Positions 1-9,066 of a DNA stretch of 64,000 bases are shown here, one piece after another. The stretch spans positions 124,001-188,000 of the forward strand of contig NZ_BOPC01000004.1 of assembly GCF_016863555.1 (NCBI RefSeq). Reading direction: 5' to 3'. Source of the stretch: Micromonospora qiuiae (GTDB lineage Bacteria; Actinomycetota; Actinomycetes; Mycobacteriales; Micromonosporaceae). Numbering within the stretch: the first letter of the stretch is position 1; every line of letters begins with the position of its first letter. The notes beneath the pieces were generated by a model. That model saw only the letters and a program-made list of their open reading frames with translations, made no database searches and had not been told where the DNA came from. Made by a program: the position numbers and the translations under genes.

Positions 1-560
1 CCGAGCTCGGCCCGGCCCCGGTCGGCACGGGGGTGGGTGAGCCAGCGTACGGCGTACTGGCCGGTCTTCTGCACCGTGCCCGACTGGTAGGTCGTGGTGG
101 TGGCGAACCCGGCCGTGCTGGTGAGCAGTGTCGCGAGTGCTCCCATGGCGAGAGCGCCGCTGGCGGCGAGCACGATCCGGAAGCTCGCGTGGTGCCGGCC
201 GTACGCGAGCAGCACGTTGAGTACCGCCCAGAGCACCAGGGCCGCCTCGGTGATCACCAGGTTCACCCACGTCGCCGCCCGGCCACGCCGCTGTCCGCGC
301 AGCCAACTGGCGATTCCCGCACCCGCCCCGAACGCGACCAGTGCGGCCGCCGACGCCGGCCAGGCCGGGTGCTCCCCGGCGGGCCCCAGGCCGAGGAAGA
401 TCGCGTTTCCGGACTGGTTGGCGACGAAGGCGCCGTAGCGCAGAAACGCGAAGGCGTCCATGGCGCCGGCGATGCCGGTGGTGAGCGCCAAGGCCAGCAG
501 CGGATGCCGGAACTCCTGGTACGAGTCCGTTGCGTCGCGCGCGGCTCCGCCAGACGGCAT
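1..560 (-). CDS. DUF1275 (YoaK) family membrane protein, partial
   Basis: The gene runs off the left edge, so only the first 186 codons are present. The product is a multi-pass membrane protein of the DUF1275/YoaK family, whose function is unknown. The family hallmark is visible near residue 40 as DAFAFLRYGAFVANQSGN, followed by GLGPAGEHP and further hydrophobic helices such as WVNLVITEAALVLWAVLNVL; a later segment reads LTSTAGFATTTTYQSGTVQ. The ATG at 560 is the first in-frame start after an in-frame stop about 45 bases upstream; no strong ribosome binding site precedes it. The gene is divergent from the urease operon, and nothing ties it to urea metabolism beyond position. Confidence 0.85.
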   Translation of the reverse strand, partial: MPSGGAARDATDSYQEFRHPLLALALTTGIAGAMDAFAFLRYGAFVANQSGNAIFLGLGPAGEHPAWPASAAALVAFGAGAGIASWLRGQRRGRAATWVNLVITEAALVLWAVLNVLLAYGRHHASFRIVLAASGALAMGALATLLTSTAGFATTTTYQSGTVQKTGQYAVRWLTHPRADRGRAEL

Positions 561-835
561 GGGCTCAGCGGCTCGGGCGCCGGTGCCCAGGTACGCCGTA
601 CGTCATCGTCTCTCCCAACCCAGCCCATATTTGCCCATAGCCCCAGGAACCTCTGAATAATCGCAAAGCCGGTCGGATCCGGGTAAACCTTCCCTAGAGT
701 TGGGATCGCATCGGAAGGTCAACGAGCTGAGTCGCCGAGCCCGTCCCGAGGCGGTTCGACGCGCCCCCGGCGTCGGTGGTGGATCCACCCCCTGACCGGT
801 GACGTCACTCGGCGACCGCTGAAAAGGATCAGGAC
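561..835. promoter_or_regulatory. Divergent intergenic region upstream of ureA
   Basis: This 275-base gap separates the DUF1275 gene from the urease operon and must hold both promoters. A perfect 10-base palindrome, GTGACGTCAC, lies at 799-808, 27 bases before the ureA start, and is a candidate regulator site. The ureA ribosome binding site is AAGGA at about 824-828. I looked for a GlnR-type nitrogen box and did not see a convincing one. No gene is visible here. Confidence 0.35.
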
Positions 836-1138
836 ATGCATCTCACACCGAGAGAGTTCGACAAGCTCACCATCCACTCGTTGGCGATGGTGGCCAATGC
901 CCGCAGGGCGAAGGGTCTGAAACTCAACCATCCCGAGGCGGTGGCGGTGATCTGCGCCGCTGCCCTGGAGGGTGCCCGCGAGGGCAAGAACGTCGAAGAG
1001 GTCATGAACGAGGCGCGCAGCGTACTCAAGACGAACGACGTCCTGCCCGGCGTGGGAGACATGATCCCGATGGTCCAGGTCGAGGCGGTGTTCACCGACG
1101 GATCCCGGCTGGTCACCATCCACTCCCCCATTCAGTGA
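836..1138 (+). CDS. ureA: Urease subunit gamma
   Basis: This is the small structural subunit of nickel urease, which hydrolyses urea to ammonia and carbamate in the cytoplasm. At 100 residues it has the usual length for UreA. The start [11 protein letters not shown] and the segments [14 protein letters not shown] and [19 protein letters not shown] are typical of the family. The ATG at 836 is preceded by AAGGA at a good distance. It is the first gene of a seven-gene urease operon; ureB follows after 30 bases. Confidence 0.97.
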   Translation: MHLTPREFDKLTIHSLAMVANARRAKGLKLNHPEAVAVICAAALEGAREGKNVEEVMNEARSVLKTNDVLPGVGDMIPMVQVEAVFTDGSRLVTIHSPIQ

Positions 1139-1168
1139 GGCGCCCCCACTCCATAAAGCGAGGAAGAC

Positions 1169-1633
1169 ATGGCGAAACAGCATCCCGGCCCGAACTCGAA
1201 GCACCTGCGACCCATCGGCGGCTACCGGCTGAGCGACCAGCCACTGGAACTCAACGCCGGCCGTCCGGTGACCGAACTTGCCGTACACAACACCGGTGAT
1301 CGGCCCATCCAGGTCGGCTCCCACTTCCACTTCTTCGAGGCGAACCGCTTCCTCGAATTCGACCGGGAGGCCGCCTTCGGCAAACGGCTCAACATTCCCG
1401 CCACGACCTCGATCCGGTTCGAGCCGGGCGACCGGAAGACCGTGCAGCTGGTGCCGTACGGGGGTCGGCAGCGCGTGTTCGGCTTCAACGGTCTGGTCCA
1501 GGGCTGGACCGGTGACGACCCGACACCGCCGGACTACCGGCCCGATCGCGCCCAGTCTCTGCACAACGCGAAGGCACGGGGCTTCAAGTTCAGTGCGCAG
1601 CAGCAGGACCAGGGCGAGAACAAGAAGCAGTAG
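1169..1633 (+). CDS. ureB: Urease subunit beta, extended
   Basis: This is the second structural urease subunit. The core contains [17 protein letters not shown] and [12 protein letters not shown], the conserved beta-subunit segments. The protein is 154 residues, while stand-alone bacterial UreB proteins are usually a little over 100. The excess is a short N-terminal lead ([17 protein letters not shown]) and a C-terminal tail of about 40 polar residues ending [11 protein letters not shown], whose role is unknown. GAGGA precedes the ATG at a standard distance, so the start is well supported. It lies between ureA and ureC in the same operon. Confidence 0.95.
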   Translation: MAKQHPGPNSKHLRPIGGYRLSDQPLELNAGRPVTELAVHNTGDRPIQVGSHFHFFEANRFLEFDREAAFGKRLNIPATTSIRFEPGDRKTVQLVPYGGRQRVFGFNGLVQGWTGDDPTPPDYRPDRAQSLHNAKARGFKFSAQQQDQGENKKQ

Positions 1634-1671
1634 CAGCGACGAGCGCGTACCGAACCTGGAGCGGAAGAGTC

Positions 1672-3390
1672 ATGAGTCAGATTTCGCGGCAAGAGTACGC
1701 CGGGATGTACGGCCCCACCACGGGCGACCAGATTCGGTTGGCCGACACCGACCTCTACATCGAGATCGAGAAGGACCTGCGCGTCCTGGGCGACGAGGTC
1801 ATGTACGGCGGCGGCAAGACCCTGCGTGACGGCATGGGCAGCAGCAGCGAGGCCACCAACGCCGAGGGCGTGGTGGACCTGGTGATCACCAACGTGACCG
1901 TGGTCGACGCGCTGCTCGGCGTGATCAAGGCCGACGTCGGCATCAAGGACGGCAGGATCGCCGGCATCGGGAAGGCAGGCAACCCGAACATCATGGACGG
2001 GGTCACCCCCGGCCTGGTGACCGGGCCGGGGACCGACGCCATCTCCGGCGAGCACCTGATCCTGACCGCGGGTGGCATCGACGCCCACGTCCACCTGGTC
2101 ACACCGCTCCAGGTGCAGACGGCGCTCAGCAACGGGGTGACCACCCTGTGGGGCGGCGGCACCGGCCCCTCCGACAGCACCAACGGCGTCACCATCACGC
2201 CGGGGCCGTGGAACATCCAGAACATGATGCGCGCCTTCGAGAACCTGCCGATCAACATCGGTTTGCTGGGCAAGGGCAACAGCAGTGGACGGGGGCCGCT
2301 GGTGGAGCAGATCCTGGCCGGGGTTCCGAGCTTCAAGATCCACGAGGACTGGGGTGCGCCGCCAGCGGTGATCCGGTCGTGCCTGGCCGTCGCCGACGAG
2401 TTCGACGTACAGGTCAGCGTCCACACCGACACACTCAACGAGAGCGGCTACATCGAGGACTCCATCGCCGCCTTCGAGGGTCGGACCATCCACACCTTCC
2501 ACACCGAGGGCGCCGGCGGCGGCCACGCGCCGGACATCATCAAGGTGGCCGGCCAGATGAACGTGCTGCCCGCCTCGACCACGCCGACCGTGCCGTACGG
2601 CATCAACAGCCAGTCCGAGCTGTACGACATGATCATGGTCTGCCACAACTTCAACCCGCAGGTGCCCTCCGACGTCGCCTTCGTGGAGAGCCGCATCCGT
2701 ACCGAGACCATCGCGGCCGAGGACGTGCTGCTCGACGAGGGCGTCATCTCGATGATGCAGAGCGACTCGCAGGCCATGGGCCGGGTCGGGGAGACCTGGC
2801 TGCGCACGATCCAGCTCGCCGGTCAGATGAAGAACGTCCGGGGCAAGCTCGCCGAGGACTCCCCCGACCACGACAACTTCCGGGTGCTGCGCTACGTCGC
2901 CAAGATGACCATCAACCCGGCCATCACCCAGGGCGTCTCCCACGTCATCGGGTCGATCGCCCCGGGCAAGCTGGCCGACCTCGTACTCTGGGAGCCCGCC
3001 TTCTTCGGTGTGAAGCCCAAGATGGTGCTCAAGAGCGGGATGATCGCATGGTCGATCATGGGCGACCCGAATGCCTCGCTGCCGACGCCGCAGCCGGTCT
3101 ACTACCGGCCGGCGTTCGGCGCGACCGGGTCCCAGGTCGCCAAGAACTGCGTCACCTTCGTCTCCAAGGCCGCCTACGAGTGCGGCATCGGCGAGCAGTT
3201 GGGCCTGCAGCGGCAGGTCATGCCGGTCTATCGGTGCCGCAACCTGACCAAGCGGGACATGGTGCGCAACGACCGGACCCCGAAGCTCGAGGTCGATCCG
3301 GAGACCTTCGCGGTCAAGATCGACGGCGTCCACGCGACCGTGCCGCCGGCCAGCAACCTCCCTATGAGCCAGCTCTACTTCTTCAGCTGA
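1672..3390 (+). CDS. ureC: Urease subunit alpha (catalytic)
   Basis: This is the catalytic subunit, which binds the two active-site nickel ions. All expected ligands are present: H139 and H141, the lysine that becomes carbamylated (K222, in FKIHEDWG), H224, H251 ([10 protein letters not shown]), H277 ([11 protein letters not shown]) and D365 (QSDSQAMGR). The mobile flap carries the catalytic Cys-His pair as C324-H325, but the following residues are N326-F327 (MVCHNFNP), where most ureases read CHHL. Other positions also depart from the common pattern, for example [14 protein letters not shown] and [12 protein letters not shown]. At 572 residues the length is normal. The pattern suggests a divergent actinobacterial urease branch that should still be active. 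Confidence 0.96.
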   Translation: MSQISRQEYAGMYGPTTGDQIRLADTDLYIEIEKDLRVLGDEVMYGGGKTLRDGMGSSSEATNAEGVVDLVITNVTVVDALLGVIKADVGIKDGRIAGIGKAGNPNIMDGVTPGLVTGPGTDAISGEHLILTAGGIDAHVHLVTPLQVQTALSNGVTTLWGGGTGPSDSTNGVTITPGPWNIQNMMRAFENLPINIGLLGKGNSSGRGPLVEQILAGVPSFKIHEDWGAPPAVIRSCLAVADEFDVQVSVHTDTLNESGYIEDSIAAFEGRTIHTFHTEGAGGGHAPDIIKVAGQMNVLPASTTPTVPYGINSQSELYDMIMVCHNFNPQVPSDVAFVESRIRTETIAAEDVLLDEGVISMMQSDSQAMGRVGETWLRTIQLAGQMKNVRGKLAEDSPDHDNFRVLRYVAKMTINPAITQGVSHVIGSIAPGKLADLVLWEPAFFGVKPKMVLKSGMIAWSIMGDPNASLPTPQPVYYRPAFGATGSQVAKNCVTFVSKAAYECGIGEQLGLQRQVMPVYRCRNLTKRDMVRNDRTPKLEVDPETFAVKIDGVHATVPPASNLPMSQLYFFS

Positions 3391-3451
3391 CGACCGGCAG
3401 GACCGCCTCCGCAAGGTCCCGCCGGTGGAGATCGCGCGTGAAAGGAAACAG

Positions 3452-4015
3452 ATGCTTGTCGAAACGGTACTCGGTAACGCGGCCGAGCCGGACTGGGCCG
3501 AGCGGCTCAGCCAGTCCAGGGTCGATGATCTGCTCCTCGACCAATGGGAGGCGCAGAAGAGCCGGCTGCGCAAGACGACCAGTCTCGGCACCGAACTCGC
3601 GCTCTCGCTGTCTCGCGGAGTACGGCTGCGTGACGGCGACATCCTGGCGTGGGACGACCTCACCGCCACGGCGGTGGTGGCCCGGATCGCGCTCGGCGAG
3701 GTGATGGTCGTGCACCTCGACAAGCTGCACGGCGAATCCCTGGACATGGTGATCCGGTCGGCCGTCGAACTCGGTCACGCGATCGGCAACCAACACTGGC
3801 CGGCCGTGGTGAAGGGCACGAAGATGTACGTACCGCTGACCGTGGACCGCAAGGTGATGGACTCGGTGATGCGTACCCACTCGTTCACCGGCATCTCGCA
3901 CGAGTTCATTCCCGGCACCGAGGTCATCGCCTACCTCGCCCCGCACGAGTCGCGGCGGCTGTTCGGCGGGGCGGACTCCACCCCGCACTCGCACCTGCCC
4001 GCCGACCTCAACTGA
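3452..4015 (+). CDS. ureE: Urease accessory protein UreE, nickel chaperone
   Basis: UreE is the metallochaperone that brings nickel to the UreG/UreF/UreD maturation complex. The 187-residue product has the UreE N-terminal domain (LRDGDILAWDD, then VVARI) and the C-terminal metal-binding domain (LGHAIGNQHWPAVVKG). The tail has only a few histidines (PHSHLPADLN), not the long His-rich tail of some UreE proteins. I chose the ATG at 3452 because GAAAGGA lies five bases before it; an in-frame GTG at 3425 would add nine residues but has no such site. Its place after ureC and before ureF is standard. Confidence 0.9.
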   Translation: MLVETVLGNAAEPDWAERLSQSRVDDLLLDQWEAQKSRLRKTTSLGTELALSLSRGVRLRDGDILAWDDLTATAVVARIALGEVMVVHLDKLHGESLDMVIRSAVELGHAIGNQHWPAVVKGTKMYVPLTVDRKVMDSVMRTHSFTGISHEFIPGTEVIAYLAPHESRRLFGGADSTPHSHLPADLN

Positions 4016-4028
4016 GGAGCGTCTCCGC

Positions 4029-4715
4029 GTGCCCACGATGGCCGAGACGCTGAGGCTGCTGCAATTCGGCGACTCGGCGTTCCCCGTCGGCGCCTTCTCG
4101 TTCTCCAACGGTCTGGAGATGGCCGTCCAGCACGGGATCGTGCACGACCGAAGCAGTCTGCAGGACTTCGTCCGGACGGTCACCCGGCTCGCCGCCACGG
4201 GCGACGGCGTCGCCGTGCTCGCCGGCCACCGTGCCGCGGCCGTCGGCGACCTCGACCAGGTCCGGCGGGCGGACGAGGCCGTCCACCTGCGCAAAATCAA
4301 CGAGGAGATGCGCACCATGTCGGTACGGATGGGCCGCAAGCTGGCCGACGCGTCCAACCGGATCATCGGTGAGTCGCTGCTGAAGAAGCGAGCCAGCGAG
4401 ACCGACAACCCGGTCCCGGTGACCTATCCGGTGGCCCTGGGGGTGCTCTTCGCCGAACTCGGCATCCACGAGGAGGGTGCTTTCGCGGCCCACCAGTACG
4501 GTGCGGCGTCGATGGTGTTGAGCGCGGCCATCCGGCTGCTGCGGGTGGACCATTTCGATGCGCAGTCGATCCTCTTCGCCGTCAACGAGCAGGTCGCCGC
4601 CGACTACCAGGAGGTAGCCGGCGCGGGCCTCGACGACATGCAGGGCTTCGCTCCGCACCTCGACATCCTGGCCGGCGCGCACCAGCACACGCACGTACGC
4701 ATGTTCATGAGCTGA
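4029..4715 (+). CDS. ureF: Urease accessory protein UreF
   Basis: UreF is part of the GTP-dependent nickel insertion complex and acts between UreD and UreG. The start region LLQFGDSAFPVGAFSFSNGL is the clearest family signature, and YPVALGVLFAELG and the QYGAASMVLSAAIRLLR helix follow. The 228-residue length is normal. Translation starts at a GTG 13 bases after the ureE stop, with GAGGAG just upstream. It belongs to the urease operon by spacing and orientation. Confidence 0.94.
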   Translation: MPTMAETLRLLQFGDSAFPVGAFSFSNGLEMAVQHGIVHDRSSLQDFVRTVTRLAATGDGVAVLAGHRAAAVGDLDQVRRADEAVHLRKINEEMRTMSVRMGRKLADASNRIIGESLLKKRASETDNPVPVTYPVALGVLFAELGIHEEGAFAAHQYGAASMVLSAAIRLLRVDHFDAQSILFAVNEQVAADYQEVAGAGLDDMQGFAPHLDILAGAHQHTHVRMFMS

Positions 4716-4774
4716 ATCGAAAGCGAACCCCCACCCCTCGCACTGCCCACTGATTCGAGAAGGGTCGATCACAG

Positions 4775-5404
4775 ATGAAATCAGCAAGTCGTATCGGCGT
4801 CGGTGGCCCGGTGGGCAGCGGCAAGACCGCCATCATCGAGACCGTCGTGCCCCGCCTGGTGGAGCAGGGGCTGCGCGTCCTCGTCATCACGAACGACGTG
4901 GTCACCACGGAGGACGCCAAGCACGTCCGACGTGCGTTGACCGGAATCCTGGTCGAAGAGCGGATCGTCGGCGTCGAGACGGGCGCCTGCCCGCACACCG
5001 CCGTACGCGAGGACCCGAGCATGAACCTCGCCGCGGTGGAGGACATGGAGGCGCGATTCCCCGACAGCGACGTCGTGCTCATCGAAAGCGGCGGCGACAA
5101 CCTCACCCTGACCTTCAGCCCTGCCCTGGTCGACTACTTCATCTACGTGATCGACGTCGCGGCCGGTGACAAGATCCCGCGTAAGAACGGCCCGGGGATC
5201 TCCAAGTCCGACATTCTGGTGATCAACAAGACCGACCTGGCGCCGTACGTCGACGCTGACCTGAGGGTCATGGCGCGCGACGCGGAGTTGATGCGCAACG
5301 GCAAACCGTTCGTCTTCACCAACTGCAAGACCGGTGAGGGCGTCGACGAGTTGGTCGATCTGGTCAGGCGCAACGTGCTCTTCGACACCGAAGTGCTCAC
5401 ATGA
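4775..5404 (+). CDS. ureG: Urease accessory GTPase UreG
   Basis: UreG is the SIMIBI-class GTPase that powers nickel delivery to urease. The P-loop GGPVGSGKT is at residues 10-18. The CPH metal-binding motif is in [15 protein letters not shown], switch residues are in [11 protein letters not shown], and the guanine-specificity motif is NKTD. The 209-residue length is typical. The stop overlaps the start of ureD by four bases (ATGA), which implies coupled translation. Confidence 0.97.
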   Translation: MKSASRIGVGGPVGSGKTAIIETVVPRLVEQGLRVLVITNDVVTTEDAKHVRRALTGILVEERIVGVETGACPHTAVREDPSMNLAAVEDMEARFPDSDVVLIESGGDNLTLTFSPALVDYFIYVIDVAAGDKIPRKNGPGISKSDILVINKTDLAPYVDADLRVMARDAELMRNGKPFVFTNCKTGEGVDELVDLVRRNVLFDTEVLT

Positions 5405-6321
5405 CGTCATCGCTGGACCTCGTCCCGGAGCTGGCACCGTACCAGGACCAACCAGCTCAGTTGCCCGCCGCCGCGAATGGCAAGGTCGGAGTGCTGCGGC
5501 TCGGCTTCGAGCGGCGTGGTGACCGGACCGTCCTGAGCGATCTCTACCGGCAGTCGCCGCTGCTGGTCCAGCGGGCGCTGTACTGGGACGAGGAGATGCC
5601 CGGGCTGCCGTGCGTGATGATCCTGACCACCTCTGGTGGGGTGCTCCAGGGCGACCGTCTCCAGATGGACGTCGACCTCGGTGCCGGGGCGCAGGCGCAT
5701 CTGGTCACCCAGGCCGCCACCAAGATCCAGGAGATGGACGCCAACTACGGCACCCAGCAGCAGAGCATCACCCTTGCCGACGACGCCTATCTGGAATTCC
5801 TCCCGGAGCCGGTGATCCCGTTCCGGCACAGCCGGTTCGTCTCCCACACCCTGGTACGACTGGCGGAAACCGCCACCCTGCTCTATGCCGAGGTGCTCCA
5901 GCCCGGACGCAAGTACTACCGTGACGGGGAGATCTTCGCCTACGACCTCTTCTCCTCCCAGGTCCGCGCGGAGCGGCCGGACGGACGAGGGCTGTTCGTG
6001 GAGAAGTTCGTGATCTCCCCCGGCCGGTTCCCGGTCGCCCGGATCGGGATGATGGATCGATTCCACGTCTTCGGCAACGTCATGTTGCTGACCGATGCCG
6101 GGCGGGCCGCGCGCGTCTACGAGCGAACCGCACCCCCCGTCTGGGACGAGGAGACCCCGCTGGCCACCGCGGTCAGCCGGCTGCCCAACGAGGCCGGCCT
6201 CGTCTTCAAGGTCCTCGGCCAGGAAACGGAGCCGGTCCGCGCGGCGGTCCGCGCCTTCTGCACCGCTGCCCGCGAAGAGGTGACCGGATGCACCTTTCCG
6301 CCGACCTTCAGTTGGCGCTGA
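5401..6321 (+). CDS. ureD: Urease accessory protein UreD (UreH)
   Basis: UreD is the scaffold that binds apo-urease and recruits UreF and UreG. Family segments include [58 protein letters not shown] and ILYAEVL-type sequence (here [14 protein letters not shown]). The protein is 306 residues, a normal length. UreD stands last among the urease genes; it follows ureG through a four-base overlap and precedes the urea transporter by 18 bases. Confidence 0.93.
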   Translation: MTSSLDLVPELAPYQDQPAQLPAAANGKVGVLRLGFERRGDRTVLSDLYRQSPLLVQRALYWDEEMPGLPCVMILTTSGGVLQGDRLQMDVDLGAGAQAHLVTQAATKIQEMDANYGTQQQSITLADDAYLEFLPEPVIPFRHSRFVSHTLVRLAETATLLYAEVLQPGRKYYRDGEIFAYDLFSSQVRAERPDGRGLFVEKFVISPGRFPVARIGMMDRFHVFGNVMLLTDAGRAARVYERTAPPVWDEETPLATAVSRLPNEAGLVFKVLGQETEPVRAAVRAFCTAAREEVTGCTFPPTFSWR

Positions 6322-6339
6322 CCTGACAGGGGATCGACC

Positions 6340-7365
6340 GTGGCTGCCATCACGCGGAGCTGGAGAGAACTGGCCGACGGCAATCCGTTGGTCCGGTTCG
6401 TCGATGCCTGCCTCCGCGGAACGGCGCAGGTGCTGCTCCAGAACAATCCGCTCACCGGCCTGCTGATCCTGATCGCGATCGCCTGGGGCGCGTTCGACAA
6501 CGGGCAGGCCCGAGTCGTCGTCGGTGCGTTGATCGGGCTGGTCGTCGGGACGCTCACCGCGTTGGCGTTGCAGGTCGACCCGACCTCGTGGCGACAGGGA
6601 CTGTTCGGTTTCAGCCCGCTGCTGACCGGGATCGCGGTTCCGGCGTTCCTGGCTGATCGCCCGCTGATGTGGCTCTACCTGGTACTCGGCGCGGCGGCGA
6701 CCACCGTGGTCACGCTCGCCCTGAACGCCGTGTTCAAGCGGTGGGGGCTGACCGCCTTCACGTTTCCGTTCGTACTCACGACCTGGGCGCTGCTGCTGGC
6801 TGCGTACCAGTTCGACCGATTCGTCGTGGCGACCCAGCTACCGCCGAGACTCCCCGGTACGGGGACGGTGACCGGCGGCAGCTTCGACTGGGACCTCGTA
6901 CCCGCTTTCCTGCGCGGGGTCTCCCAGGTCTTCCTGACCGACAGCTGGATCAGCGGGCTGCTCATCGTCGTCGCGCTGATGATCAACTCCTGGCGATCGG
7001 CTCTCTTCGCCGTGGTGGGCAGCGTCGGGGCGACCCTGCTGGCGCTCTGGTTCGGTGCCGACGGGACCTCGCTGGAGAAGGGGTTGTTCGGCTTCAACGC
7101 GGTCCTGACGGCGATCGCGGTGGGAGCCGTCCTGCACCGGCCCGGCGGGTTGGTGACCGCGTACGCGCTGTTCGGGATCGCCTTCACGCTCGTCGTCCAG
7201 ATGGCGATGACGACATTCCTCAGCCCGCTCGGCATCCCGGTGCTGACCGGGCCGTTCAACGTCGCCACCTGGCTGTTGCTTCTGCCCGACCGGCACTTCG
7301 CACCCGTACCCAACCACGAACGGGTCAAGGAGACCGTGGTGTCCACCGTACGGCGCTCGCTCTGA
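6340..7365 (+). CDS. Urea transporter (UT family)
   Basis: This is an integral membrane urea channel of the UT/SLC14 family. The family's internal two-fold repeat is visible: the first half contains NPLTGLLILIAIAWG and QGLFGFSPLLTGIAV, the second half contains SWISGLLIVVALMIN and KGLFGFNAVLTAIAVG. About ten hydrophobic segments are present in 341 residues. It starts at a GTG preceded by AGGGG, 18 bases after ureD. In this operon it probably supplies urea to the cytoplasmic urease. A nickel transporter is less likely given the repeat signature. Confidence 0.88.
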   Translation: MAAITRSWRELADGNPLVRFVDACLRGTAQVLLQNNPLTGLLILIAIAWGAFDNGQARVVVGALIGLVVGTLTALALQVDPTSWRQGLFGFSPLLTGIAVPAFLADRPLMWLYLVLGAAATTVVTLALNAVFKRWGLTAFTFPFVLTTWALLLAAYQFDRFVVATQLPPRLPGTGTVTGGSFDWDLVPAFLRGVSQVFLTDSWISGLLIVVALMINSWRSALFAVVGSVGATLLALWFGADGTSLEKGLFGFNAVLTAIAVGAVLHRPGGLVTAYALFGIAFTLVVQMAMTTFLSPLGIPVLTGPFNVATWLLLLPDRHFAPVPNHERVKETVVSTVRRSL

Positions 7366-7393
7366 TCCGAACCACGACGAAAGGGGGCGGGTC

Positions 7394-9049
7394 ATGTCCG
7401 CTCAGCACGCGGTGAACCCGGGCGACACCGCCTGGGTGCTGGTCTGCGCCGGGCTGGTGCTGTTCATGACGCCCGGCCTCGCCGCCTTTTACGGCGGGAT
7501 GGTACGCAGCCGCAACGTCCTGGCAATGATGCAGCAGAACATGATCGCCTTGGGCGTCGTCAGTCTCACCTGGGTGCTGGTCGGTTACACCATCGCCTTC
7601 GGCGACGACGCCGGGAGTGGGCTTTTCGGCAACCTCGAACTGTTCGGGCTGACCGACCTGAGGCAACCGCCCGCGCCCAACCTCCACGTCGTCGACGACC
7701 GGGTCACCATACCGACGCTGGCGTTCGTCGCGTTTCAGATGATGTTCGCGGTCATCACACCCGCGCTGATCACCGGAGCCACCGCGGGTCGGCTGAAGTT
7801 CGCAGGCTGGGTGCTCTTCCTGGCGATCTGGTCCATCGTGGTCTACGCACCGGTCGCGCACTGGCTCTGGCACCCCGACGGCTGGCTGGCCGGGTTCGGC
7901 ACCCAGGACTGGGCCGGCGGCCTGGTTGTGCACGCCAGCGCGGGCGCCGCGGTCCTCGCCGTACTGCTGGTCGTCGGCCGGCGGCGGCACTGGCCGCACG
8001 CTGCGGCACCGCCGAACTCGATCCCCCTGACCGTCCTCGGGGCGGGCATCCTGTGGTTCGGCTGGTTCGGCTTCAACGGCGGAGACGGACTACAGGCCAA
8101 CGGCGTTGCCGCCCAGGCGGTGCTCAACACCCATCTCGCCGCCGCCGCCGCGATGCTGGTCTGGCTGGTGGTGGAACGGGTCAAGGACGGCCACAGCACG
8201 GTGGTCGGGGGTGTCTCGGGCGCCATCGCGGGTCTCGCGACAGTCACCCCGACCGCCGGGTACGTCAACACACTGTCCGCCATCGCGATCGGCGCGACAG
8301 CCGGCCTCGTCTGCCACCTCGCGCTCCGGCTGAAGTACCTCCTGCGACTCGACGACGCGCTGGACGTCCTCGCGGTGCACTTCGTCGGTGGCATGCTCGG
8401 CACGCTCCTGCTCGGCCTCTTCGGCAACAGCGGCATCAACCCGCTCGGTCGCGACGGGCTGTTCCTCGGTGGTGGCGGGAGCCTGCTGTGGTATCAGCTC
8501 GTCGGGATACTCAGCGTGGTGGTGTTCTCGTTCGTCCTGACCTGGTTGATCGCCACCGGGGTGCAGGCGGTGATCGGCCTGCGTGCACCCGTCGCCGACC
8601 AGGACGGGCTCGATCGGGCGCAGCAGGGCACCGACGCCTACCATCTGGGCGGCGTGACGAGCCTGGCCGCCCCGGGAGGACCGCGACGCCAGCGCGGGCG
8701 GGCCGGGTCCGGGAAGGCCACCAGGTCCCCGGTGTCGGCCGGGCACGAGGTCAGACTGGTCAGCGCCCTGCTCGACCCCGCGCGGGTGAGCAACAGCGGG
8801 GAACTGCGGGAGGCGCTGCTCAGCGCCGGTGCCATCTCGCTGACGGTCGCCGACGCCGCGGCGGCCACCGACGAGCCGGAGCAGCGGGTACTGCCTCGCG
8901 GCTACTGGCAACAGCAGCCCCTCCTGGACAGGCTGCGGGTCGACGTGCTGACGACCGAGGACGCGATGGCGGATGTCGTCGAGACGCTCTCCCGGTTCGA
9001 ACCGCGTGTGGTGTGGTCGTCGGACGTGGCACCGGTGGTCGTCGAGTAG
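7394..9049 (+). CDS. amt: Ammonium transporter with C-terminal PII-like domain
   Basis: Residues 1 to about 410 form an Amt/AmtB ammonium transporter: TPGLAAFYGGMVRSRNVL, the conserved Asp-His region DWAGGLVVHASAG, and VHFVGGMLGTLLLGLFG with the pore histidine. A basic linker follows. Residues 453-551 then read like a PII (GlnB/GlnK) domain: VRLVSALLDPARV at the first strand, GAISLTVADA, a shortened stretch ending LPRGYW, and LRVDVLTTEDAMADVVETL at the last strand-helix. The usual T-loop with its modifiable tyrosine is missing. Normally Amt and GlnK are separate proteins that bind each other; here the regulator appears built in but altered. The gene ends the urease operon, 28 bases after the urea transporter. 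Confidence 0.88.
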   Translation: MSAQHAVNPGDTAWVLVCAGLVLFMTPGLAAFYGGMVRSRNVLAMMQQNMIALGVVSLTWVLVGYTIAFGDDAGSGLFGNLELFGLTDLRQPPAPNLHVVDDRVTIPTLAFVAFQMMFAVITPALITGATAGRLKFAGWVLFLAIWSIVVYAPVAHWLWHPDGWLAGFGTQDWAGGLVVHASAGAAVLAVLLVVGRRRHWPHAAAPPNSIPLTVLGAGILWFGWFGFNGGDGLQANGVAAQAVLNTHLAAAAAMLVWLVVERVKDGHSTVVGGVSGAIAGLATVTPTAGYVNTLSAIAIGATAGLVCHLALRLKYLLRLDDALDVLAVHFVGGMLGTLLLGLFGNSGINPLGRDGLFLGGGGSLLWYQLVGILSVVVFSFVLTWLIATGVQAVIGLRAPVADQDGLDRAQQGTDAYHLGGVTSLAAPGGPRRQRGRAGSGKATRSPVSAGHEVRLVSALLDPARVSNSGELREALLSAGAISLTVADAAAATDEPEQRVLPRGYWQQQPLLDRLRVDVLTTEDAMADVVETLSRFEPRVVWSSDVAPVVVE

Positions 9050-9066
9050 CACGGGCCGGTGCCGGC

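Noticed and set aside
561..835. Possible GlnR nitrogen-control box before ureA
   Set aside because: Only a partial match near 683-690 (GTAAAC) without the paired half-site at proper spacing.
1534..3747. Long open frame (737 codons) on the minus strand over ureC
   Set aside because: It is an antisense shadow caused by GC-rich third positions; the plus strand encodes urease without doubt.
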